This document shows, one piece after another, positions 53,306 to 64,000 of a stretch of 64,000 nucleotides of DNA. A program made the translations under genes and the position numbers. Under the pieces are notes generated by a model. It had not been told where the DNA came from and made no database searches. It saw nothing but the letters and a program-made list of their open reading frames with translations. The stretch is from Heligmosomoides polygyrus polygyrus. Taxonomy: Eukaryota > Nematoda > Chromadorea > Rhabditida > Heligmosomidae. Within the stretch, counting starts at the first letter, position 1. Each line of letters opens with the position of its first letter. The stretch lies in NCBI GenBank assembly GCA_947396885.1, contig OX377204.1, positions 18,421,706-18,485,705 on the forward strand, given 5' to 3'.

Positions 53306-54348
53306 TTAGGTTGTCTCATAAGTCCCCGCCGTTTTTTCAACCATTCACTTCAGATTTCGCCGGCGGTCTCTTGCATAGCGCTGCATAGCTCTCGAAAGAA
53401 AATGATTTGTTCTATCAGAGCATTTATTGCGTTTCTTTCTTCATGATGAATTTTGTCAATTTTTAGGTTGTTGAATTGAAAAGTGAAAAAGTGAAAAAGT
53501 AGCCATTTGCGCACTTGTTCTCTCCGCTTAGTTTGCAATTTTTTGCGCAGTTTTTTATAGCACTTGGAGGACAATGTTCTGTTCTACAAGAATATGTGTT
53601 GCTCCTATTTCCTCACTTGCCCTTTATTGATTTTTAGTCCATCAAATCGGGACGTCCGACTTTTCCGTCCGAATTTTTACCACTCCGGTTCTGTGGTTGG
53701 ACTTTTTTACTTGGTGTTATATGTCGTTTGCAAGAGGATGTCTTGCTCAGTAAGAATTTGTGTCGCGTTTATTGGCTCACGCTGACTTCTGTCGAATATC
53801 AACAACTGAAGAAAGAGAAGGAGTTGTTGGTGAAGACGATTTCTCTCTTTTTGGCATTTTGTTGATATTCAATAGAAATCAATAAACGCGACGCACATTC
53901 TTATAGAGCAAGACATTCTCTTTCGAATGACATATAACACCAACCCAAAAAGTCCAACCACAGAGCAGGAGCTGTCGGCAAAAATAACCACCCTCCTTCG
54001 GACGTCCCAATTTGATGACCTAAAAATCAATGAAGGACAAATGAGCAAATAACACTAACACATATTCTTGTAGTACAGAACATTGTCTTCCAAGTGCTAT
54101 AAAAAACTGCGCAAAAAATTGCAAACTAAGCGGAGAGAACAAGTGCGCAAATGGCTACTTTTTCACTTTTTCACTTTTCACTTCAATGACCTAAAAATTG
54201 GCAAAGTTCATGATGAAGAAAGAAATGCAATATAAGCTCTGATAGAGCAAATCATTTCCTTTTGAAAGCTATGCAGCGCAGGAGACCGCCGGCGAAATCT
54301 GCAGTGAATCGTTTAAGAAAAACGGCGAAGACTTATGGGACAACCTAA
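53306..54348. mobile_element. 1.04-kb palindromic (foldback) element with mariner-like ends
   Basis: Flanked by TA (53304-53305, 54349-54350). The ends are TTAGGTTGTCTCATAAGTCC and its complement. The two halves are inverted copies of one another nearly to the centre near 53830 (for example GGAGAGAACAAGTGCGCAAA and ATATCAACAA-containing blocks in both). Each arm of about 510 bp has a short frame with KLQTKRREQVRKWLLFHF, so a one-armed parent may have had coding content. No catalytic motif is present. Confidence 0.85.
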
Positions 54349-54350
54349 TA

Positions 54351-54642
54351 ATTCTAGAAATGGTAAAGATTGCTATAAGAGCAAGAAAAAAGGGGCTGGA
54401 AAGAGCTGATATCCTATCAGCGAGCTAGGCACAAAAAAGTAAGTAAGTTCTCTCTGTGACCAGTAGAATATTAATGCGAAAGCGCTCGAGAATTCTTATA
54501 AAATGTTGTGAACCTCCTGTAAACCCCTTCGTGGGCACCTTTCTAAGAACGTCTTGCTCCACTCTATGCGCGTTTCATTACAAAGTAGTGGATATATGTA
54601 CATAGCTAAAGTATAAAACGTATCATCAGTTTCATAGCCAGA
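54351..54642. other. Spacer
   Basis: No feature recognised. Confidence 0.3.
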
Positions 54643-54925
54643 ATAAAGGACGGCGTTATTCAATTCCTTTTGGAATGGGCCACGCATTCTATTTTTACGA
54701 GATATCGAGGAAGCGATTTGTATTCATATTTGGCCCGAACAATGACATGTGATAGACACTCGATAGACAACTAAGTGATCTAGCCTTCGCAGACAATTCT
54801 GGTACCAATTCGCCGACCCTAGAGGGATGGAAGGCTTGGTTTTCTTGAGGGGAAATTCCAACCAAGAGTTTGGTATCGGGTGCATGTGACAACCGGCGCA
54901 TCACTAGACTTTGGTGCACAGAAAT
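54643..54925 (-). repeat. SINE-A copy
   Basis: AATAAAGGACGGCGTTATTC at the tail side, TCTGGTACCAATTCGCCGAC in the body; the head is decayed after ACAACCGGCGCATC. Confidence 0.85.
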
Positions 54926-56162
54926 AACACCCCCTCCCCCAACCCATCTGGACATCACAAAACCAGAGACCAGAAGGTTTTTGTTCACGCATCTCCACAC
55001 CCAGAAGCTCTATGGCTTCGCTATTTTTCGGCACACCAGAAGTGATAGTAAATAGCCTTCAAAAATGGGTCCGCGCCACCACTACACGCTGTTCGGGCAG
55101 AGTAATGCCATTAAGAAATCTGAATACACACGTCGCGCTTCAGATGGACGCCATTACCGAAAGGGCATCGTGAGGGTAAAAGCCGCTCAGAAAGCTTTTA
55201 GCCATACAATCATATTAAAGATAAAGCCAGCGGGAGTTGTGTACTGGGAAGTGCGCCAGTGCCCGCCAGCTACCGGAAGCTACCTCTCAAGGAGATTAGA
55301 ACGGGGCGCTGTCGGTGAAGAAGAAGTTCACTTGTTGCTCTTCTTCTTCTTGAAGCTATGGATCGCGTCAATCCTCCCGGCCAATCGTCTTGGCCAGGTC
55401 CAGATGAGAGCATGAGGAACCACTAACGGCCGTCGCGTGCAGATGAACTGAGGGCTGCCACTAGAATCGGATGGGAGACGGGCGTAGTGATCGACGATGC
55501 CATTAACTATTCATGAACGTTTAGCTCACGGAAAGAAAAGATCTTAACAGAAAAACCGCTGCCATCACGCACCTCAAGTCTTTCCCGTTTAGCAGATGAA
55601 AGACAGTGATAGACAGTCCTACATATTCCATTAAAAAAACTTAGAACATGCGCTTTAAAAAGGAAATTCGCATTAATTTTCACTTATAAAATCTTAAAGT
55701 AAAAAGCTGCACCTACATTTTTATTGGCTGTTCTAGTAAATCTGAAAAGAACAGGTTTGATTGAAAAACGTTTGTGATATCCAGTTTTGTAAGGACAATT
55801 CTTGTGAGTTTTCGACAGTATACCCATTTATGGTGGCCAGTGAAAAGTGCAACACTACTAAAATGAGGTTTCTCATAGATCTAATTAGGCTCAAGTTTCA
55901 GTAGTTAACAAATAGGTTTAAGTTATCAAGTTTCATGCTTTTCAAAGCCGCAGATAGTGTTTGAGTTCGGATTGAAACCCAATATTCTGCAAAAAAATGG
56001 CTACTCCAACGCAACTGTTTGCAGTCTGTGTTACACCTCTTCCACCTAAACTGGTTAATGATCTTTATATTTATCTTTTACTTTGAAAAATAAAAACGCT
56101 GCAAAAACAATAGCAAGGGATAAGTAAAGTTACTGAGAGAAATGAGGCAGAAAGCAGTATTA
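54926..56162. other. No gene recognised
   Basis: The plus frame 55065-55415 (116 codons) has no signal, domain or splice support that I can see. Confidence 0.3.
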
Positions 56163-56164
56163 TA

Positions 56165-57060
56165 CCAGGCTGTCCAATAATTCTTGTCCGAAAATTTCAC
56201 CATTTTTAATTTTTTTCAACTTATTGAAAAACAAGTCTAATCAACAATATAATCACCACAGTTATCCACAACAATGGCCCATCGATTGGGCAGGTCGCCG
56301 ATGCCCTTCACCCAGAACTCCGGGGGCTGCGACTCGAAGAAGTCCACGATGTCGGACTTGAGGTTGTCGTAGTTGGTGAATTTTCTTCCGGCCAAATGCT
56401 GCTTCAGCGGGCGGAACAAGTGGTAGTCGGAGGGGGCGAGGTCCGAGGAATACGGCGGATGGGCAACCGTCTCCCAGCCGAGCGTCGCCAACTTCTGCTG
56501 GGTCTCGTTCGCCACGTGGGGGGGGGGGGGGGGGGCGTTGTCGTGCAGCAGGTGGACCAAGGCCCGTCGGGGACGCTTTTCTCAGATGGCGGCGGCTAGT
56601 TTCTCGAGCTGATCGGTGTAGATGGAGGCGGTGACCGTCCTGCCTTGTGGGAGCAGCTCGAAGTACAGCATGCCCTAGACGTCCCACCAGCAGCAGAGCA
56701 TGGTCTTCAGCGGGTGTCCCCTGTCCCCGAGGCTCATGTCGCCGCTCTCGAAATGATTGAACCAGCGCCTGACTGTGCGTTTGGACACTGCATCCTCCTT
56801 GCACGCTCTGCAGATGTTGGCGACCGCGGTGCCCGTGTCGTTGCCCAGCAGCCACTCGTAGTACACGAACGTACGAATTCGACCTTGGTCCATTTTAGCT
56901 TGTACTGGTAGCTGGCGCGGCGACTGCGCCTTATATACCCCCAGCGTGGAACTCTGGAGAACCTTCTAGAAGGTTTTTACACTTGCCTGATATTATAACG
57001 CTTCTAAGGAAAATTATAGAATTTTGAAAATTTTCGGGCAGCAATTATTGGACAGCCTGG
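56165..57060 (-). mobile_element. Internally deleted mariner, copy 2
   Basis: TA-flanked (56163-56164, 57061-57062), 896 bp. Ends are CCAGGCTGTCCAATAATTCT and complement. The N-terminal frame (56675-56893) runs MDQGRIRTFVYYEWLLGND to RTVRRWFNHFESGD and then straight into MLCCWWD, the same fusion as in copy 1. The C-terminal frame (56237-56560) has LLHDNA, WETVAHPPYSSDLAPSDYHL and EFWVKGIGDLPNRW. A run of 18 G (56518-56535) replaces the H-x-HV region after the second catalytic Asp. Confidence 0.9.
56518..56535. repeat. G18 homopolymer inside mariner copy 2
   Basis: The sister copy reads GTGGGAGTGCGCGTTG at this point, so the tract arose after the copies split, or is an assembly problem. Confidence 0.9.
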
Positions 57061-57062
57061 TA

Positions 57063-57654
57063 TTATAGTATAGGTAAGCATTTAGAAAAATTATAGTTTT
57101 TAATGAAATTCTTTATTTAAAACTTATCTTTGCAGATTTCTTCGTAAAAAATCACTAATCTTTCTAAAAAAAACTTAATATTCTTATAATTTTACATCAT
57201 CAAATTTTGCAAGCTATTTTGACGTGCTGGAGATCAGTGAATTTAGCAGTGCAAATTGTTTCGTCTACTGGACTCTGCTCTGTCTATCGGAATGACAGTA
57301 AAATCGCTGTTTACATGCATACGTACAAATCTAGAAGATGCAGAAAATGTCGTAATAAAATAAATAGTAGATAGAGTAGAATAAATTTGCCAACATTCTA
57401 TGCTGCATAGCTTCCAGAAAACTGTATTTATTCAATCAATCAAATAAACATTGCAAGGTTCAAGGCAAGTGCACGAACAGTTCCTTTAGCAAAAAACAGT
57501 TCTTTGTGTCAGAGCACTTTAGAATGCATCTAACACACTATTCTGGCTAATGGAATGGGAATTCTACGCCGGTTTGAATGGTGTATACATTTCTTCTTAT
57601 GATAAGCTAGATAAGCGCTTTTTGTCAGTTGATCTATTCTGCAATTCTGATATA
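57063..57654. other. No gene recognised
   Basis: AT-rich spacer with no feature. Confidence 0.3.
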
Positions 57655-57800
57655 TCGGCACGCAGCCAGAAGAGGCGTCGGCTGTCGCGTACGCTTCAGT
57701 TAAAGATTCCTGGATTTTTATCTAGTTAGCATTTTCCACCCAGCTTAGCCGAGCCTCTATTCCTACAGAGTCGTTGAATTTGCACCAGACTTGTCACTCG
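57655..57800 (+). repeat. SINE-A copy, decayed 5-prime half
   Basis: GCACGCAGCCAGAAGAGGCG and GAATTTGCACCAGACTTGTC keep the order of the family; the 3-prime part is lost. Confidence 0.5.
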
Positions 57801-59224
57801 ACTGGATGCAAGTCATCTACAACAGAAATATGCGTTGAAACTTTCCTCACGTATGTAGAGTTCGAAGATCATAGATGCTGTCGCATTGGCCAAGTTGTCC
57901 AAAATTAGGTGGGCCGGCCACGTAATGCGCTTCTCGGGCACCCAAACCGTCACAGACTGGATTCAGCTCGATGATCAACTGGACCGCAGGTGACAGGTAA
58001 TACAGGTGATGAAGAATGCACGACGCATTCCGTAAAGGTAATGTCGAACGCTGATCTTTGCGCTATAGTATAGCAGTAACGGAGCAGAACAGAAGTCAAC
58101 GCTAAGAAGATGCTGGAGTCGCCCACATACAACAGATGAAAGAAATGCACCTTCTGTGTAAGCAAAGATTCTACTGCATCCAAATGATACCATGAAATGA
58201 ATGAATAGGCACCTGACCGCTTGACATTAGGAACCACTTAGCAAGCCATGAAATACATAGCCAATAAATACCCATTTAAATTCGGAAATCTAGCAGCTTG
58301 TTGACGATGTCAGCTCCTCCAGATTCTCCCGAGTCCCTGAAGAAGATGACGAGCTGAAGCGGAGTCTTTATTCCGGCTGGGTGATTATTGCGGTCTAATA
58401 GCGCGAGCCGAGTTCGTTTATATTGCGACACATGCCGGCGGCGATTTGTTTATGGACCGTCCCTGAGGGAGTAGGCCGGCACGAGTGCTGGATCAGATAA
58501 TTCGGAAGGCAGCCAGGCAGCTCACCGTCGTTATCTGATCCTCACGGACGACATTCTCAGGGGGTTTTTAGCGGCTTTCCGTCTGAAAAAAAGAGGTCAA
58601 TCCGGGGGTGTATCAAGAGGTGCCAATGTGAAATGGGAACGGAAGGAGGTTCGAAAAATGCGCATACCGTAGGAGTTTGTCGCCAGCCCATCTTCTACGC
58701 TAAAAATCAGAACAGTGCCTGAGCTTACTATACCGAGTAGCTAGAGTGATCGTTGCATTGCTATCCAATCAGACTTTTAGTGCCTATCCTAGTCAGGAGG
58801 GGCAGCTCTGAGGTGATTGTTCTGACCACCATTCCGTGACAGACACATTTTTTGAGTTGGCTAAAGGGTCGTCGTACCAATGGACAGTAGCTGAAACTCT
58901 CCCTTTCAAATAGGATAGATCCAACTTTTACTTCTGGCGATAAAGAGTAGTGCGAAGAGAGGGAGCCATTCTGGAGCATCGCAGGCACTTGAAGCGAGAT
59001 GGATCCTCTCGAAGGAACCAAGAAATGAAAGAAATGTGAACGCCAAAGGCCAGAAAACAAAGCGGCTCGTCGGTTCATGCATATTGCGGCAATTCAGAAG
59101 AGCTATAGCCGCCTTAATGAGCCAAAGACATTAAGCACGCGACAAGAGAGCGTGCGGAAATGGCGCGCGAGATTTCTACGATAGCGAAGGGACTCATAAT
59201 CAAGGTGATTCAGCACGTTCCGAA
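57801..59224. other. No gene recognised
   Basis: It contains an 11-bp inverted repeat (GGATCAGATAA near 58490 and TTATCTGATCC near 58530). No supported coding region. Confidence 0.3.
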
Positions 59225-59362
59225 TTCCTCGATGCGTATTCCAGCTCGGTATCATTTCGACGACTATGGACAGATGGAAGGCTAGGGTGACCTGAATGGA
59301 AGATCAGAACCAGAAACGTGGAAATCTGGTGCCTCTTCCAAATGCGCAACCACAGGGCCTAA
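59225..59362 (-). repeat. SINE-A head-side fragment
   Basis: TCGACGACTATGGACAGATGG-like body, then GGTGACCTGAATGGAAGATC and TGCGCAACC; only the 5-prime half of the SINE. Confidence 0.5.
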
Positions 59363-59474
59363 TAATTAAATATATACATATAATAAGGTCCATGTAAATA
59401 TGCATGTGACATCTGAATGTTGCCGCTTCAACTCTTTAGAATGTCATTCTGATAGAGGTACCTATTTACTTATA

Positions 59475-60750
59475 TTAGGTTGGTGCATAAGTTCTCGGAC
59501 ATTTGATCCCTCCTGAATTGAAAGCGCATTTTCCCACCAAATTTCACACATGTATCAACGCGTAAATGATCGTTCGATAGAGAAAGGAAAGGGCTAGAAA
59601 ACTCTTCCTAACATTTACTTCTGCGTTGTTAACGTCAGCTATTATGGCTAAGCAATTTATCCCAACTGAGACGCATATTCGGCACGTCATGTTATTCCTG
59701 CATCAATCTGGCCTCAATGATAACGAATCGTATCGTCGCTTGAAGGATGTCTACAACGAGAGTGCTCCTGCTCGAAGTACTGTGTACCAGTGGTTCTCGA
59801 AGTTTGCAGTTGGTGAATTCTCCGTTGAAGGCAATGAACGAGAAGGGCGCCCGATGACACTGGATTTGGATGGCCTCCGAAGTAGAGTGGAAGCGGACCC
59901 ATACCAAACCACTCGCGAACTATCAAGCACTCTTGGTGTTAGTGTTAGTCAACAGTCGTTCAAGAATTGAAGTCGATTGGCAAGGTGCAAAATTTGGGTC
60001 GCTGGGTACCTCACGACTTGATACAACATGACATGGATCGCAGAGCCGATGTCACTCTGTCTCTTCTTACCCTCAGACGTACCCACGGATGGCTCGACAA
60101 CCCTGTCACCGGGGCTGAAAAGTGGATACTCTACTCTAATTATCACCGGCGTGCACAGTGGGTTGACGCAACTGGAGAGGCAGAGGACGTTTCGAATCCC
60201 GACCTTCACGTGAAAAAGGTGATGCTATGCATTTGGTGGAGCGTTCTTGGCGTAGAATACTGGGAGCTGCTGGACGAAGGGAAACAGTGACGGTAGAGGT
60301 TTACGTCAACCCACTGAGGAAGTTGAGGGCCCACCTTCAAACCACACGAGGATAGCAAGTGAAGGTGTATTTTCGACACGACAACGCTAGACCGCATACT
60401 GCTAGAGCGACGGTGGCTGAGTTGCCGGACTACGGATGGACCGTTCTTCCACACCCACCTTACTCAACAGATCTCGCTCCTTCTGATTGTCATTTGTTTT
60501 CAAGCCTTCAACGCTATTTGGACGGCCAGCAATTTAGGAACCGAGAGGATGTCAAGGAGGCACTGCCCACATTTTTCGAATCACAACCGGCCACGTTTTG
60601 GAGAAAAGGCATCCATGACTTACCAGCACGTTGGCGAAAGACAAATGATGTAAAGAGTGATTACTTCAAATGATTTGATATTGTTGTTCATATGTTGTGA
60701 TAATAAATATTTCATGCTCCAAATGTCTGAGAACACATGCACCAACCTAA
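59475..60750 (+). mobile_element. bandit/Hsmar1-like mariner (1276 bp)
   Basis: TA-flanked (59473-59474, 60751-60752). Ends are TTAGGTTGGTGCATAAGTTC and a complement with a few changes. Length and ends fit a full mariner of the group that includes vertebrate Hsmar1 and, as far as I recall, the Ancylostoma element named bandit (about 1.3 kb). It is present complete from end to end, unlike the deleted mariners at 6.0 and 56.2 kb. Confidence 0.88.
59644..60673 (+). pseudogene. mariner transposase, frameshifted, catalytic Asp lost
   Basis: The start is ATG at 59644 (MAKQFIPTETHIRHVMLFL). The DNA-binding part has QSGLNDNESYRRLKDVY and STVYQWFSKFAVGEF. After a frameshift near 59965 the frame continues IGKVQNLGRWVPHDL (the WVPHEL box), then TGAEKWILYSN, where the first catalytic Asp of T-G-D-E-K-W is Ala. 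Then KKVMLCIWWSVLGVEYWELL. A stop near 60290 and another at 60355 follow, then YFRHDNARPHTA (second Asp kept) and PPYSTDLAPSDCHLFSSL (third Asp kept), ending KSDYFK at 60673. It cannot be active. Confidence 0.9.
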
Positions 60751-60752
60751 TA

Positions 60753-62537
60753 TTTTTATTTATTTATTTATTTTACAAGTAGAAGTACAATCGTGCGCAC
60801 TTTGTATTATAAGGAATCACAAAAACAGAAAAGCAGGTGCAATCTGCACATATTATGCAGCTGAAAAAGTAAATAATATTAAATAAAGTTGATAAATTAA
60901 AATTCGCCTTAAAGCACAGTAAAGAAGCAAACATAGCGCATTAAAAGATGAGATGGCGCCATGCACTCAAAAAGTTCGCCGCAACCTTTGTTTGATAGAT
61001 GGCGTAAATGCCACTTACATGAACGATCGAAGAAAGGATTTGTATGTTATTTACAGTTGTTTGTGTTGTATCATTAACGGGTGACAGACTCCATGCACAC
61101 AGAAATTCAGCTGTCAATCGAATAAAAATCGTGACGTCTTGGACGAGGGCACGACGCAATCATTTTTTAACACTAAAAATGACCGCTTTTCTGCTCTTTC
61201 AAACATGTTTTGAATCGTTGTTTTTCTAGAAATAAAAAAACTGAAATGTAAAATTATAAAATTTCAAACAACCTATTGGGTAGATGGATTAAAGGTTGAC
61301 ATGAGATGCCGTGAATTGAAACTTCAATGAAAGTTATATTATATTTTCCTTGAACAAAAAAATTATTCTACTTTTTTATAAAGTCTCGATTTAATATAAA
61401 AGACGCCCATTTTGCTTTAGAAGAGTTTGCTTTATTTTTAAAACTCTTAGGCTAGCTTGGAAGAGTGACCATTTTTATTTGAGAAGTGTCCAGTTCGACG
61501 TGGAAATGGTAGATATATTTTGGTGTGTAAAAATGTAATGTGGATTGTAAAATGCAGAGCCGACATCCTGTCAAAAATCATTGGGTCAGTTTGCAGTCTA
61601 GTGCCATTAGCAGCTTGCAGAACGGCCGTCGTAGTCTCCATCACAACGAGTAAACACTACTTGATTCATCAAGATTTCTCTCCAGAAGTGTCAGGTAAAC
61701 TTTGATATGCATTCGGCTGAGCGCCCAAGATTGACTTGAGATGTCGTAAACAGATGGAACAAAACTGGTTTCCAAAAGCACAAGACCGTGGTAGTATCCT
61801 GAAGTAGGAGGAACGAAGAATGAAGAAAGAGTTTGCTCCTTCATTTGTTACTTTGGCTTCGTTTCGGAGTCCCAGTCGAAATCAGAGAGCGTCGTGCTCT
61901 TCGAATGCCTTTACTCATCGTTAGTCTCAGATCCAGAAACGTTAGCTGATATGGTGGCGTCGAGTCCTCCTATGTTAGAGACCATAGCGCTCCTAAAACT
62001 TCGAGAATTAGAAGGCCAAAGTGGTAAGTGTTAGCTGAGCTTAGGGATCAAGAAGTGCTTCTCTGTTGCCACCCAAGACACGGAAGGAAGCTTCAGCGCC
62101 AAAAACACCAACTGAAATAAATGAAAATTGAGTAGAGGAAGGAGATGGTTCCTTAAAATCTGATACAGAGGGCTGGACAGTACGAAAGCTTTCCAGATTC
62201 AGAATCGCAGTAAGGGAGCCTAATTCTGCTAGCCTAGCACTGTCGCTGCAAATGCTTTACGAGAACTGGTAAGCTGCAGAGAGACATCCTCTTCCGGCGG
62301 GTGGCTATCCGGGGCCTAGAACCCCTAGCGGCAGCAGCTCATGATTAACTCGTCACAACATCAGCTCAGCATGGGCTCTCCCGTGAAGTATCAGCTGGGT
62401 TGATGTTTATGTAAGGAAAGCCAACAGAATTCAGACGCCGGCTGACATCCATATGTGGCTTTGGCAGAAAAGGTTCTGTGTGCAAAACTGACCAAATTTT
62501 GCAGTTTTATGTCGTTGCCCAATGTGCTTTCAAGAGA
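60753..62537. other. No gene recognised
   Basis: A TTTATTTATT microsatellite adjoins the mariner (60755-60775). On the minus strand 61447-61644 a frame with ETTTAVLQAANGTRLQTDP looks protein-like but has no splice support. Confidence 0.3.
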
Positions 62538-62546
62538 ATACGATTA

Positions 62547-62841
62547 AGGGATAAAAAGGATAAAGGACGGCGTTACTCAATCGTCTTTAGGAAGCGCGAC
62601 GCATTCTAGTACTTCAAGTGATGTGTGGAGGCGATTGGACCGCGTATTTGGCCATACAATGCGGTGGTCAGCCGATGTACAAGTCAGTGCTTTATCCTTC
62701 CCAGACAAGTCTGGTACCAATTCATCGACCCCGGAGGAATGGAAGGCTTGGTTGACCTGGGCGAGAAATCTGAACCAGGAACCTGGTATCGGGTGCAGAC
62801 GACAGCCGGTGCCTCCTCCAGCTGCGCTCCACGCGCTCGGT
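62547..62841 (-). repeat. SINE-A copy with 9-bp target duplication
   Basis: ATACGATTA at 62538-62546 and 62842-62850. Tail GGATAAAAAGGATAAAGGAC on the left, head complement at right. Confidence 0.93.
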
Positions 62842-62904
62842 ATACGATTAGTATGAGAAAATAGAGCAGGGTCATTAGAACGCCAGACGAAGGGAAGTAC
62901 TTCA

Positions 62905-64000
62905 AAGTATAGCGAGAGTAGAAATTACCGCTGTGCCATCAACATGAAAAACGCATTCGACTCTGTCGAAACTAAAGCAATCGTCGAAGTTCTGCTCACT
63001 CATGGCGCTCCCACTCAGTACATCATAGTCCTTCGAGAGCTGTACAGTGGATTCACGACCAAGATCTCTCCATTCTACAACGACGTCGTCATCGACGTAA
63101 GGAGAGGAGTTCGGCAAGGGGATATCATATCCCCGAAGCTCTTCAGCGCCACCCTCGAAAACGTCATCCGCCAACTAGAATGGGAAGACATGGGAGTGAA
63201 GGTCGACGGCCGGCAACTGCACCATCTTCGCTTCGCTGACGACATCGTGCTCATAACACCGAGCATTAGCCAGGCGGAGCGAATGCTGGCCGACTTCGAT
63301 CGTGAATGTAGGAATGTTGGACTGCAGCTGAATCATACGAAGACGGTGTTCATGTGTAACGGGGGAGCTTCCAATGCTCCACTTTCGCTCAACGGAACGA
63401 ACATTTGAATCCCAATGACTTCTTTGTTGTAACTAATTCCTTGGTCACTCGTGGTGGCTCTATTAAACTTAGACGTTCATTTGCTAGGACATGTACCAGG
63501 TCTCGGTTCTTCACCAACAGAGTCCTGCCCACCTTCAATCGGTTGGTCGCCAAGGGTCTTCTTAGTATGAAACCAGCTACGGCAAAAAGATATTCCAGCG
63601 CGGTCTTGGCTAGCTCTAGTTCGGATATGGGAAGGAAGTGACAGTTCTTTTGTTTGGTTCTCTCTTTTGTTCTACTTCAAGTCTAGTTCTCTCTTCTCTT
63701 TTTTTTGGTTCCTGCTTGACTCGTTTTAGAATGTTACACTTTAGCATTTTATAACCTTTGAATGGCTTGTTACACTGGTACGTTTTATGTTTCATTGGTT
63801 CTGCATTATGTTAACACACGGTGGCAACACTCGTGTTGAAATAAAGTAATAAAGTAAAGTAACATTCCCGAGTGGTCCAGCAACGTGTATCTGGTACGTT
63901 CGGCTCTGTCTCCACCAGTTCGGCTCTAGTGTTCTTCCTGCCCTAACATACGCCTCAAAGACCTGTGCTATACGAAAGCAGGATGAACACGTAATCAGCG
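62905..64000 (+). pseudogene. Second RTE-type reverse transcriptase relic, runs off the window
   Basis: A different subfamily from the 12.6-kb element. It begins near 62905 in a frameshifted KLPLC then MKNAFDSVETKAIVEVLLTH (motif A Asp). It continues with RRGVRQGDIISPKLFSATLE (motif B), LHHLRFADDIVLIT (active site FADD intact) and LQLNHTKTVFMCNG. At 63405 it is interrupted by a foreign fragment and resumes at 63861 in frame (N-I-PEWSSNVYL). After an internal deletion it goes on with VLPALTYASKT and IRKQDEHVIS to the end of the window. Confidence 0.85.
63406..63860 (+). mobile_element. CR1/Jockey-like 3-prime fragment nested in the RTE relic
   Basis: A 455-bp insert flanked by AACATT (63400-63405, 63861-63866). 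It encodes VVTNSLVTRGGSIKLRRSFA, then RSRFFTNRVLPTFNRLVAKG, the C-terminal pattern (R-G-x-S-x-K-L ... FF-x-NRV ... FN-x-L) seen after the RT of CR1- and Jockey-type elements. A stop at 63639-63641 and about 220 bp of 3-prime sequence end in an AATAAAGT repeat. It is severely 5-prime truncated. Confidence 0.75.

Overview
The window looks like nuclear DNA of a strongylid nematode, most likely an Ancylostoma-type hookworm. It has short exons bounded by nematode-style acceptors (TTTCAG), long AT-rich introns and spacers, and a dense load of worm-type transposons. These include an Hsmar1/bandit-like mariner, RTE retroposons, a tRNA-derived SINE present in more than 20 copies, and hAT, piggyBac, maT-like and Penelope relics. 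Species assignment is inference from family resemblance. There are no operons, CRISPR arrays, rRNA genes or intact canonical tRNA genes.

The one host gene I can support is a Cys-loop ligand-gated ion channel on the minus strand. Six exons (12153-12244, 12027-12094, 11273-11362, 11076-11206, 9869-9951, 9615-9770) join with matching phases into an extracellular domain carrying the W-x-P-D motif and a C-x13-C Cys-loop. The exons for the four membrane helices were not found toward the left edge. A signal-peptide exon at 25600-25755 on the same strand is a possible but unproven upstream exon.

Layout. 1-9.6 kb: two small foldback MITEs (1.5 and 3.4 kb), a decayed Penelope-like element (3.6-5.2 kb), an internally deleted mariner (6.0-6.9 kb) and a tyrosine-recombinase relic (7.6-8.4 kb). 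9.6-12.2 kb: the channel gene. 12.2-19 kb: a repeat called X here, split by a near full-length RTE element (12558-15729, 13-bp target duplication), then a piggyBac-type element and a 616-bp tandem duplication of X, whose second copy preserves the uninterrupted target site. 19.4-21 kb: a hairpin-rich block and an RTE fragment.

From 22 kb to the end the window is dominated by the tRNA-derived SINE (called SINE-A here). It is mixed with two maT-like elements (22.8 and 51.4 kb), a dimeric tRNA-headed SINE (24.9 kb), RTE fragments (27.9, 52.5, 62.9 kb), a 1.9-kb hAT-type element (33507-35415), a mirrored nest of repeats (45.6-49.7 kb), a 1.04-kb palindromic element (53306-54348), a second copy of the deleted mariner (56165-57060), a bandit-like mariner (59475-60750) and, at the right end, an RTE relic interrupted by a CR1/Jockey-like 3-prime fragment.

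Nearly all open reading frames longer than 60 codons are transposon relics or chance frames. Every transposase and reverse transcriptase seen is broken. The value of the window is its record of nested insertions, target-site duplications and deletion derivatives, plus the one ion-channel gene.
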